NCBI GenBank assembly: GCA_964019335.1
Contig: OZ025704.1
Location: 310,001-374,000 of the forward strand
From: Diplonema japonicum
Lineage: Eukaryota > Euglenozoa > Diplonemea > Diplonemida > Diplonemidae
Length of the DNA stretch: 64,000 bases
Direction: 5' to 3'
A model generated the notes under the pieces. The model ran no database searches. It saw nothing but the letters and a program-made list of their open reading frames with translations, and was not told the DNA's origin. The position numbers and the translations under genes were made by a program. Numbering within the stretch: the first letter of the stretch is position 1; the number at the start of each line of letters is the position of its first letter. Below, piece after piece: positions 10,547 to 20,900 of this stretch.

Positions 10547-10980
10547 AAATAAAAATAAAAAAGAACAAAAGAACAACCCCTTTATCAAGGGGAACGGGGG
10601 GGATAGAAGAAAAAAAAGAAATGAGTTAAAGGAAGTCTTTGTAAAACACCCTGCATCTATCGCCTTTCAGCTGCGGTTTCTCCTCCTTGTTCCTGCTTTT
10701 TTGCTTTCAGGGCTGCGTCCCGAAGGCTGCTCCCCCACTACTGCCCTGCCAGCAAGTGTCTTTGCGTTCCTTCAAGTCGTTTCTTGACAGCTATCGGGAT
10801 ATGCTCCACGGTGTCCGTGCGCCACCGCATGTGGTCTTCACAGTTTTCCAGCTTAACTATCTACATGTTGAGCTTCATCCAACCTTGCAATGTCGTCCAA
10901 AACACGAGCAACACGCAAAAAAAGAAAAAGAAAAAAAGAAAGAAAGTAATAAAGGGGGAAAAGAGGGAGGGGAGGGAAAT

Positions 10981-12444
10981 ATGTATGACTTCCTTCCGGA
11001 GCTTGAATTTTCCCCGCTTAAAAAGCGTAAAGTGGTGATCCCCACACAGATGCCCTGTACACCGTGCCTCATGCATCCGAAGCCCGAAGAATCGTTAACC
11101 CAAGACGAAGACCTAGATATTTTTTGCACGCAGCTTGGCTCGCAGAATATCTACAGGTTCAACTTCGAGGGTGTGAGCATGGGTCAAGGCCCGCCTCCTG
11201 AAGACGCATCAATCTTTTCTGAAACACCCGAACGCGCTCGGGAAGTGGGTCGGACGCAAACACCTGCCCGGAGCGTGGATTCTGTGTTAAGGTTCGAGGA
11301 CTCGCTGAGGGAAGCCACCCCGTGTGTGACACAAACAGTGGACTACCTTAAGACCTTTGTATACAAACGGCAAGAAGCTTTAGACATGGCTATGAACAGA
11401 AAGGACCTGAACTACATCTTGGCAACGGACGCCGGTAGCGATGGGACGAAGAAGTTTTCTGTAGTCCCCAGAGGGTCCGTGAGGGACATCGTGATGTCGC
11501 AGGATTTGAAGGACCGGTGCTTTTACGCGGTCCTACCGCCATGCACGCCTGTTGATATCTACCTTGATATAGACAGAAAGCTGGCCCCCGGTGAAATCGT
11601 TGAAGTGGTAGAACGAGAGAAGATGTTGCACGGTGTGCTGAAGCAGCTGCAGAGCTCCCTTGCAACAGCTTACAACGTAAAGATCGAAAAGTTGCTGCTG
11701 TTAGATGCGTGCACGGCTTTGAAGGTGTCGTACCATGTTCATTGCGTGCTGGCCAACGACGTCGCGTTTGAAAACACGACAGCTCTGCAGAACTTTCTGA
11801 AAACAACGTTTCAAAACGAGCGGTGGGGGTGCGTGGACACCGCGCCTTACGGCAGGTACGCCTGCTTCCGGCTACCCGGATGCGTTAAGAGAGGCAAGAA
11901 CAACCCCCTCACCCTCATGAACTGCAACAACACGCACCACGAACCGCTTAAAGAACTGATTTTCAAGCACACCCCGCTTGTGTGGAGCGACGGCGGAGTT
12001 ATAGACATGTGTCTCATCACCAAGACAAGGCTATCGCGGACCGTCACGGGATACGGTGGTTTAAAGGAGATTCCCAGTAATCTCCCCACTGGCGCAGCGC
12101 TTGGCATCACAAAGCAACCAACATCACCGGAACCCGAAGAAGTCGTCCTTGGCGTCTTGAAGATATTCCGGGCTCTTTCACCCCACTATGCTAGGCTGAG
12201 GCCTGCTGATATCACCGTGAAGCGAAGACCCTCTGGCGGTGTACTCACGGCTTCCCAAAAAGCCACTACGTGGTGTAACCAAGTCGGACGGAAGCACTCA
12301 CATGCAATGACACACATTGCCATCTGCCGAGAAACAATTGCGGTGAAGTGCTGGTCTTCACGGTGCCCCAACGATGTCATATTGAACACCACCTCCTTGC
12401 CCTGCTACTCGGAGGGTCTTGTTGCAACGCTATTTGCTAGATAA
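10981..12444 (+). CDS. PrimPol-type primase-polymerase (archaeo-eukaryotic primase family)
   Basis: The 487-residue protein has the three catalytic motifs of archaeo-eukaryotic primases: the metal-binding D196-x-D198 in IYLDIDRK, S250-x-H252 in SYHVH, and a conserved block starting at D286 with YACFRLPG. A UL52-type zinc motif follows, C432-x6-H439-x17-C457-x4-C462, close to the spacing of human PrimPol. The family re-primes DNA synthesis past lesions or in organelles. Human PrimPol has D-x-E in motif I, while this protein has D-x-D, as in replicative primases. The frame is open upstream to 10687, but the ATG at 10981 follows a purine-rich leader like other genes and begins a plausible N-terminus, so I chose it. 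A KKRK cluster near residue 13 could be a nuclear signal. Confidence 0.88.
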   Translation: MYDFLPELEFSPLKKRKVVIPTQMPCTPCLMHPKPEESLTQDEDLDIFCTQLGSQNIYRFNFEGVSMGQGPPPEDASIFSETPERAREVGRTQTPARSVDSVLRFEDSLREATPCVTQTVDYLKTFVYKRQEALDMAMNRKDLNYILATDAGSDGTKKFSVVPRGSVRDIVMSQDLKDRCFYAVLPPCTPVDIYLDIDRKLAPGEIVEVVEREKMLHGVLKQLQSSLATAYNVKIEKLLLLDACTALKVSYHVHCVLANDVAFENTTALQNFLKTTFQNERWGCVDTAPYGRYACFRLPGCVKRGKNNPLTLMNCNNTHHEPLKELIFKHTPLVWSDGGVIDMCLITKTRLSRTVTGYGGLKEIPSNLPTGAALGITKQPTSPEPEEVVLGVLKIFRALSPHYARLRPADITVKRRPSGGVLTASQKATTWCNQVGRKHSHAMTHIAICRETIAVKCWSSRCPNDVILNTTSLPCYSEGLVATLFAR

Positions 12445-12541
12445 TGTGTAGATACGAATGTTATTATTATTATTCTGTTTTTGCATCCCCCCCCCCCCCC
12501 CCGCCTCTCTTCAAGTTAACAAGGCAAAGAAAAAAAGAAAG

Positions 12542-12910
12542 ATGTTGAGGGTCTTGACACCGCTGGCCACAAAGCCGGTGTCTGTCGTGGGTGGATGTCC
12601 TCGTGTTGCAGCATCTGAGCATGTGGAGGAGATCAGGAGGGAACGTGATGAGCTGCGGCATCAGCTTCGCCGGTTGAAAGATGAGATCATGGGGTACAGG
12701 GAGATAGAGATAGAGAACGCTGAGTTGGCGAAAGGTGGCTGCATGCTGGATTGCACTCCCCCCCGGATGCTTCTTGGGGACACCCGATCGCCTTTCACTC
12801 CGTTCACGCCCCACACTCCGGACCCGCCTGCTTCCCTGCCTTATCACCGAGCCATGCCCCCAAAGTCCACTCCTCCTGTTCACGGCTTCAGACGGACGTT
12901 GGTATTCTAG
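12542..12910 (+). CDS. Small coiled-coil protein of unknown function
   Basis: A 122-residue protein. Residues about 25-60 form a charged coiled coil (repeating EEIRRERDELRHQLRRLKDE-like heptads). The second half is Pro/Thr-rich with several TPF, TPH and TPP motifs, typical of disordered regions that proline-directed kinases can phosphorylate. The ATG at 12542 follows an A-rich leader (AAAGAAAAAAAGAAAG); the frame is open further upstream but through a poly(C) tract. No family recognised. It lies 97 bp after the primase gene. Confidence 0.6.
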   Translation: MLRVLTPLATKPVSVVGGCPRVAASEHVEEIRRERDELRHQLRRLKDEIMGYREIEIENAELAKGGCMLDCTPPRMLLGDTRSPFTPFTPHTPDPPASLPYHRAMPPKSTPPVHGFRRTLVF

Positions 12911-13278
12911 AAGGAGTGTTGCGACCTATTCCGAAACTAAGAGCTACCTACAGTGCGGTCTATACTCCCCTTTTATATAGGGGTCTGCGGCTCTCGCGGA
13001 GAGCTTGCGTTCGATTTCTTTTTTTTTTTATTCTCTTTTTTATCGTTACGACAAAAAAAAAAGTACCCCCCTTCCCTCTCCCCATTGTAGATCACCCTAA
13101 TTGTTCAAAAAGTTTTTTTTTCATTGTTTGTTTGTTTTTTTTTTTTTTTTTCCCTTCGGCACGAAGGAGTACGGGCGTGCCCTTGTATTGTAGGAAAATC
13201 CCACCCCCCCCCCCTTTTTTTGGTTTTTTCGGAAATACTCACAGCATACTCAGAAAGGGAGAAGTAAAAATAAATAAA

Positions 13279-14721
13279 ATGTTACGCGGTCTCATGAAGC
13301 AAGCAAGGTGTTTTGGCCAGGTCCCGGGGTGGATCGGGAACCTTCACGAGGCGCAGAAGGCTGACAAGGGAACATCTGTGAACTATGATATCAAAATGTA
13401 CGACGAGATTCTTTACGAGCCTGCTAGGTACATCTTCGACGAAAAGGTATACGAGGGGCTGACCCTCGCCGCCAAGGCTGCTTTCTGCGGCAACGACACC
13501 GATAAGGAATACGTGTGCATAGGGGAGGCCTTTGCCTTTCCCGACTGGGGGGATAATCCCGTGGTTAACGACCCGCAACATCCCGCAAAACTTTGGTGGG
13601 ACCCTTCTGTGGGAACGGAGAAGGTGATGGTCCAGCTTGGACCTCACATACCGCCTGCTTTATGGATACCCATTCGGCCTACCCATGAGGCTGTGAAGCG
13701 ACTTTTCAGTGATTTCACGACAGTTGATGCTATTCACCTTGAGCGGTACCTTACTAAGTTTGAGGAGACGCAGCAGAAGTATGAGGAGCAAACCAACACG
13801 ACCCTTGTCGAGTCTGGGGGGAACTTCCGTGCGTCCGACCATTTCCGCGACGGGCTTCGTTTTGGCTCCGTCGCTGAGCTTCGCAAGGACTACCCCTTGG
13901 CCACCACCTTGTACCTCGGCACAGTGGATCACCCGAGCGACATCGAGAAACGGATTTTATCAGACCCTCCAAACACTTGTCTCTTCTCATGGCCAATTCT
14001 CTCCGCAAAGCAGGATGAAACAGATGTTCCCAGCTACACTGCCTTCCGTTCGGTATTCTCGAAATCGATAGTGCTGTTTATGACGCGTATGGACTTGTCC
14101 CCTGCTTTCGACTGTCCTGAAGGGCTTTCTGTCACATCTGAAGCTCCCGTTTTTGCGCACATTGTGTACCCGGAGTACCCCAGGATGAGTGGGGGGAAGC
14201 AGCTTATAAAACGTTTCAACGCAAACTTCGGTGCTGAGTTCCCTGATGACATTCCTGTAGACGTTGCAGCGGCGTTGTGGCGGTTCAATGCTGTAGGGAA
14301 GGAGAGGCTGGCTGCAAAACTTGAGAGAATGATCTCGACTCTGCCTGAAAAGCTCGGGAGGACCACAGATGAGAGGAAACAGATAAACGAGATCGCGACA
14401 ACGACAGCAGCCCTCGCAGGTGTAGGGGACGAAGGGTTTGTCCAACGTACTGCCACTCTCCGCACCCGACCGGAACCACAGCTCCGTCTTGCTGTCGCTG
14501 TTGGTTACAACATGCTCGGGCTTGCTGATGAATTTGCTTCAATCCTTGCCGCAGAGACCGACCCCGAGGTATCCTCTGCTATGGAGTCACACTCCACACG
14601 CTCAAAGGGCCTCACATCCTCGTTCACCCTCAGCGACCACTCTTTAGAGACTGCCTCCAACGTTATCAACCCGACCTTCACGGCGCAGTCACCCGAGGAA
14701 CTGGATGCCCAGAAGGAATAA
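13279..14721 (+). CDS. Conserved-looking protein of unknown function, possibly mitochondrial
   Basis: A 480-residue soluble protein with no membrane segment and no domain that I recognise. The N-terminus (MLRGLMKQARCFGQVPGW) is basic and amphipathic with no acidic residue, which resembles a mitochondrial targeting sequence. The middle is globular with mixed composition. The C-terminal 60 residues are Ser/Thr/Glu-rich and probably disordered. The frame is open upstream to 12751, overlapping the previous gene in another frame, but it crosses poly(T) and poly(C) tracts. The ATG at 13279 directly follows an A-rich leader, so it is the better start. Confidence 0.72.
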   Translation: MLRGLMKQARCFGQVPGWIGNLHEAQKADKGTSVNYDIKMYDEILYEPARYIFDEKVYEGLTLAAKAAFCGNDTDKEYVCIGEAFAFPDWGDNPVVNDPQHPAKLWWDPSVGTEKVMVQLGPHIPPALWIPIRPTHEAVKRLFSDFTTVDAIHLERYLTKFEETQQKYEEQTNTTLVESGGNFRASDHFRDGLRFGSVAELRKDYPLATTLYLGTVDHPSDIEKRILSDPPNTCLFSWPILSAKQDETDVPSYTAFRSVFSKSIVLFMTRMDLSPAFDCPEGLSVTSEAPVFAHIVYPEYPRMSGGKQLIKRFNANFGAEFPDDIPVDVAAALWRFNAVGKERLAAKLERMISTLPEKLGRTTDERKQINEIATTTAALAGVGDEGFVQRTATLRTRPEPQLRLAVAVGYNMLGLADEFASILAAETDPEVSSAMESHSTRSKGLTSSFTLSDHSLETASNVINPTFTAQSPEELDAQKE

Positions 14722-14980
14722 ATTTCTGGTTTTCCGAATGAAAATCATTGAGTTGGGCTTGCTGGTCTGCTCTGCAGTGTTTTTTTTTTTTTTTTTTTTT
14801 GCGTTTTATTCTTCTTTTTTCTTTCCCCCTCTTGACCCTCAACCCCCATAAAGGAGACGCTGCACATAAAAAAAAAAAGGAAAAAAAAAGTGGGCCACAA
14901 CGGGAAAGCAAAGCCAAAAACGAAGCGTCTCAACAAACGGCAAATGTCTGCTTAACGAGTGCAAGGTATCTGCAATTAGC

Positions 14981-17900
14981 ATGAGCGGCGAGACTGACTA
15001 CGTGCAACGTATAGGGGAGTATGTGGCGCAGCTGAAGAACGGCAACCATGATGAACGAATGAAAACGAAGAGAGCGGTGGGGACCCTCATGCGGCAAGCG
15101 CTGGTAGAGCTAACGCTGGACAAGCTTCAGGAGATTGAAAGATGCATCAACTTTGCGATCTACGACTGTTTTGTAGATGGGGTGCAGGTGGCGGGGCTGC
15201 TACTTATAGACGAGCTGGTGGACATCGACTACATGGAAGGGGCACTGAAGACAACAAGGTTTGCAAACTACCTTCGCGGTGCTTTGCCCACCGAGCACCC
15301 AGCCCAAGCGGAGCTGGTGGCAACAACACTTGGGAAGATAGCCATGGAGGGCGGCATCCTCGCCTCGGAGGTCATCGAGGCGGAGCTCCGCCGTTGTGTC
15401 GAGTGGCTTGCCGTCGTCACCTCTATCACCGACAGCGGGAACAGACGGTACGGTGCCATCTTCGTCATCAATGAGCTCACCATCCGTGCACCGCACATCA
15501 TTGCTACCCGTTTGGAGGTTATTCTTGCTCACATTTCTAATGGAATGAAAGACATACGCCATCGTGCACAGCAGACCTGCTCCGTCATGCTCGGCTCCCT
15601 CCTCAAGCTCCTCAGCGACCGGTCTCTCAGAACGCGAGACATGTACTTCGGACGCCTTTTCGAAGACGCCTGCGAGCTCATTGACTCCTCTCGTTCCCAG
15701 GTGATGACCTTCACTCAAACAAGCAAGACCACCACCGTGCAGCTCTCCCACCAAGAGGTATCCGAAGCATCCTTCCGAGGCGGGTGCCTCATGCTTCGCG
15801 AGCTGTACGCCGTGCCCCCTTCCAGAAAGCACCCCATCTCCACCCTGCTTCTGGGGAAGTTCTCGTTCATCCTCGATACCGTACTGGAAGACCTGCCCAA
15901 GTCGAAGGGCTCCCTCGGCAACGTGCTCGAAGCGATGACACGCCTGCTGACTGTGATGGCGAAGTTCCACTCCGAAGGCTTCGGCCAGAAGTATCTCGGC
16001 AAAGCTGTGGACGTTTTCTTCTTGTTGTGGAAAACGAACCCGAAGAACGCGACGAAAGCATCTCTCTTGAAGATGATTGGCAACATGTTCAAGTCCATCG
16101 GCGCAGCTGAGCCGGTGAAGCTGGACCCCCAGAAGGCAAGCTCCATCACAAGCATCCTGCGCACGGAGATAGCGTCAAAGATAGGGTGCAGTGCTGCTGC
16201 TGTTCTGTGCGTCGCAGACCTGGCTAGGTCACTACCTGCTTCGGAATATGAACAAGACGCCCTGCAGCTCATCACACTTGGCTTGGAGAACATGGGTGTC
16301 ACAGCAGAAGTATGCGAAGCAGTGTCCCAGACGGGGATCGTGCTCACTGGTGTGAAGGACGAGCTCCACAAAAGGATGCTGTACACTATACGGATGATCT
16401 TGGCACCAAAGGAAATTGCACCGCTACCAGCAAAAGGCAAGAAAGTGGTGCAGCCCAGGCGGTACACCGAGAAAGATGTGAAGCTGGCGATCATGATGCT
16501 GAGCAACGTTGCAGCTGTGGCCCCAGAGCGTGTGATGATGAACAAGCTTTGGAACAGCGTGGTACCGTACCTAACACACGAGAGCCTAGGGCTGCGGATG
16601 GCCGCCATCAAGACAACAGGGGAGCTGCTCACGGTGTCGCTTCCCGGCCTCGGAAACGTCAGGAGCCCCATCGCAAGCGAGGTACTCGAAAAGATGCTTG
16701 CGGTCGCCGCTGCTGACATAGACTCAAACGTCAGAATGGCAGCGCTAAAGATGCTGCCGCCGCAGCTAGATGACTACCTTTGCCGTCCAACTATTATCAA
16801 GATGCTGGTCACAGCGGCTTATGATATGACCGAACCCACTCTACGCTTCACAGCACTGAGCGTGCTTGGTCGGCTGTCCACAAAACAACCAGGCATGATC
16901 TTGCCCCCACTGCGAAAGCTCCTTATCAGCGTGCTAAACGAGCTGAGTCACCCACGCGACAACATAGCGCATCAGCAATCCTCTGAAGTCCTCGGCCACA
17001 TCATCGCCTCGGCACCCAAGCTGGCGCACATGTACGCTGTGGCCATCCGCGATGCACTTCTCCCAAAGCTAACGTCCACCACAGCTTCACTGAAAACCGC
17101 CGTGATGTGCACGTTGAACACACTAGCGTCGGTAGGGGGCAAGGATATGATGAGCGTGGATGAGGTGATGATAGTGGTTATGAAAACGTTGGAAGAGGGG
17201 AAGCCAAGCCTGCAGAGGAGGTTGGCTTGCTTGCAGTGTCTCGCCAGTCTGATGCGGGCGGTCGACTGGGAAGTGCATCCTTACGAGAGGTTCCCTGGCC
17301 TGCTGTCGCTGCTGCTGCGTATTTTGCAGCTACCGCAACCGAACCCGACTGCGGAGGACGAGATCAGGGGGGGCGTGCTGAAGTGCTTGGGTGTGGCTGG
17401 TGCCTACGAGCCGTACAGGCTGCGGTACCAGGCATCAAGGTCGAAGATAAGGTTTGACAAGAGGAGCATGCAGGTGCTGTCGTCGCTTGCACCGGGCAGG
17501 GGCGTAGTAGGGGAGACAGACTTGTCACCGCTGATCCCTAGCTGCGGAGGTGAGCAGCTAGCATCGCACCTGTCACAGTACAACCCCAACCTGAGTATCA
17601 GGGTGCTGCTGAAAGTCGTGGACGACAGCTCGCTGTCCTCTTCCAACCACAAGATGGCTGTAGGGGCCATTGTCATGGTCGTGCATCGTCTGGATCCGAA
17701 GGAGTACCCCATGTACCTGGAAAAGATCTACAACGCCATCCTCTCATCTATGCAAGACACAGACGACCCTTCCTTGTTGTCCTTCATCATCCAACAAGTA
17801 CGCATCCTCTCTGAGATCGTAGGTCTCCACAGCAGGCCTTTCTTAGAAGACATCATCAACGCCGTTTCGCGTTTGTGCAGCACAGCGATGAAGCTCGAAT

Positions 17901-20900
17901 ACGAGCTACTGATCCAGGCACTGTCCCTTGTCATCGACCTCAGGATTCTATGCAGAGAGAGCTTCCTGCCGCACGTGAAGAAGGTGGTACCTTTGATCGG
18001 GATGGCACTGACGCAGAGAAGGGTTGTGAGCGTCTCGAAGGCGCTGCTGGCCATGGAGGTTATGGGATCGTTCTTGGAAGGGTTCCTCACAATATTGATC
18101 CCTCTGGTGCTGAAGTGCATTGGAGAGGAACAGCTAAAGTTGATTCACCATGCTGGGAAGGCGAGCCCTGCGACTCCCACGCACAACACGGAGAGAAAGC
18201 GCTCATCAGGTGCCTCTTCGGCGAGTGCTCGAGGCGGCATTGCGGTGGTGCAGCCGAGCGACAGCGAAGCTAAGGAGCGGCTCAACCTATTCAAGGTGGC
18301 ATCTCGAGCGCTTCACACCATCCACGCCTTGTCGTTCAAGGTTAGCTTGCGGGAATTCTCTGCGAAGATTCTGCACGCCCTCCTCCGAATTCTGACCACC
18401 GACCCCACCGAGCGGCAACGGCTTCACATCACACCGAAGTCATTTTCCCGGACTGCCTCCAATGAAGAGGCGCCCAAACTGCACCGCAGCAGGGTGCACT
18501 CCCTTGACAGCAACTCCCGTGACTCCCCCGACACCAAGATGGAGACCCTTTCGCTGATCCACCAGCTGGAGATTGAAGCGGTCCACGTACTTTGCGGTGT
18601 TGTGCCAAATATGCAACCGGAGGCCAAAGCCATTGAAAACACGCTGATACGCGTGGTGAGGACGAAGAATCTCCACACAGACACCTTCTGCCAGATTGTG
18701 ATTAACCACGGGACACCCCTGGAGAGGCCGGCGGAGCCCATCCACAAGAAGGTCCTCAGCACCATGACAGGCGATACGAGGGAGCTGGTCTGCAACCCGC
18801 GTGCCCTGAGCGGCGTCGTTGATGTGAGCAGCCAGACCACACCAGGGGAGTGGATCGAGTGGCTACGGGTGTTGAGCATCGAGCTGGTCAGGGAGAGCCC
18901 GTCACCTGCTTTGCGTGCATGTGCGAACCTTGCGCAGGTGAATTTGTCGGTAGCAAAGCAGCTGTTCAATGCTGCCTTCGTTTCGTGTTATCTGTATCTC
19001 CCACAGCCGCAGAAGGGCCATCTTCTGCAGGCAATCATTCTTGCGATCCAATCCCCCACTATTCCCCCCGATGTACTGCAGCCACTTTTGAGCTTGGCAG
19101 AGTTCATGGAGCATATGGAGGTCAGCGAGGAGCCCACTGCAAAGGCCAAAGCCTCAGTGATGTCCCCAACCTCGTTTCAGCGTGTGGAAAGCTGTCAGAT
19201 GGCAGTCTCAGAAGTGTTTAGTATGCCGTGTAGCGAAATGGAGGGAGAGACTCTCCCGCGGTCGGAGGTGCTGCAAGGCACCCCCCAAGGCCTTTTCGAG
19301 ACCACGAGAGCTGATGTATTCAGACCGCCACCCGCTGCCCCACAGAGCAAACCGGTGAGGAAGGCATACGAAGCTGTTCACGTAACACCACCTTTGCCTT
19401 TACCCAGCGAAATGGACTTGGACATGCTTGCAGAGAAGGCAGAAAATTGCCAAATGTACGCGAAAGCCCTGCACTACAGAGAGCTCATATTCATCGATCA
19501 CTTGAAGCGGGAGGTAGGTGGGATGTTCGGGCAGTACGTGGACGGCTACGTGGTACCCTTCACGCCCATTCAAAGCATGCTGGAGCAAGGCCTTGTTGAA
19601 CGCACGTGGAAGGGCTGGGTGGGGCATGTTGTCAAAATCGTGAGGTTGCACCAGCACCTTCGGAACCATCACTCTGCCCATGGAATCCTGTCCTTTGCGT
19701 TGGCAAACTTCGACAGAGTTGTGCTCTCCGATGGGCTGTATATACCAAAGGTAGAAGCCTCTGTGTACGAGGAGTTACATCAGTGGGACAGGGCAAAGGA
19801 AGAGTGGCTCCTTGTCCTGGAAAGGCTAGACGCTGAGCGTGCACAAAACGCTTTGCAGCAGACACTTGACATCACGCCCAACGGTGTGAGGAATGGGTCG
19901 TCGCCACGTATCTCGTCTTCCAGATCGTACGAGATGAAAGGCTTCAGCAGCACAAACGAACTGTGGTCCAGCGGGACCCCTTCGAACTCCATCACGAGCT
20001 CAGCGACGCCGAGTCTCTCGCAAATCGCAGCAACGTACAAATCTAAGTATGTTCACACACACCTTTCCACCTTTTCTGCAGCAAAGTTGACTGTGATCGT
20101 TCCCGAGTCATCCAGGGCCTCATCAAGGCGTGCAGGAGCCTTGGTGAGTGGTCCGAGGTTCTCCGTTTGGCGGAGCAGCTTCCCCATGACCACTACCACG
20201 TGGACACCTTCGATGAGGTCTCACGCGCCGCATGGATGCTGCAGGTAAGACGAAAAAAAGAGAAGAAAAAAAGAAAAAACACGCACCCCGCAGGAGTGGG
20301 ACGTCTTGTCGAAAACCACTGCCAAGATGCACCCTGAAAACGTCCAAAAACACGTATGGCATGATCCTCAAGGTGGCATCACACTACAGATACACGAAGC
20401 GGTCCTTGCTATCCACAAGGACGCCTTGCCTGAAGCCACTGCCTCCATTCTAACAGCACGGAAGTGCATCCAACCCGACATCGGCGCCCTCGCCTCGGAG
20501 TCGTACTCGCGTGCGTATCCCCTTATTGTTAAGCTGCAGGTTCTCGCTGAACTTGAAGAAGTGATTGAGTGGAAGCAGAGGGGTGGCATCGAAGCGCTTG
20601 AGCCAGACCAGCTGGAGGGCTTGCTGGGCATGTGGAAGGCTCGTCTCTATGCTATTGAACGACGCGCCAGGTACTGGGAAGAGAACCTGGCCATCCGCAG
20701 GATCTTGGTATGTCGATTCCCTACTAGAAGTCTTTCAACCACCTACAGGTCCCTCCCCAGCAGCAGCTAGACTGCTGGCTGAAGTTCGTCTCGATTGCAC
20801 GGAAAGCGAACAAGCCAGACCTTGCACGAAGCACGTTGAAGGAACTACTTGAGATCAGCGCCGAAGAAAGTATCAGGCTGAAGGTGACCTCTGTGGACCC

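Noticed and set aside
10687-10980. N-terminal extension of the PrimPol
   Set aside because: It includes a Lys/Glu/Gly simple-sequence stretch from the A/G-rich leader. The ATG at 10981 matches the start pattern of the other genes.
12751-13278. N-terminal extension of the 480-residue protein
   Set aside because: It overlaps the preceding gene and crosses poly(T) and poly(C) tracts. The ATG at 13279 has the usual A-rich leader.
15715-16719. A 334-codon frame on the - strand inside TOR, and similar long antisense frames at 15200-15970, 9086-9712 and 31287-32090
   Set aside because: Antisense shadows of strongly supported genes; no domain or composition of their own.
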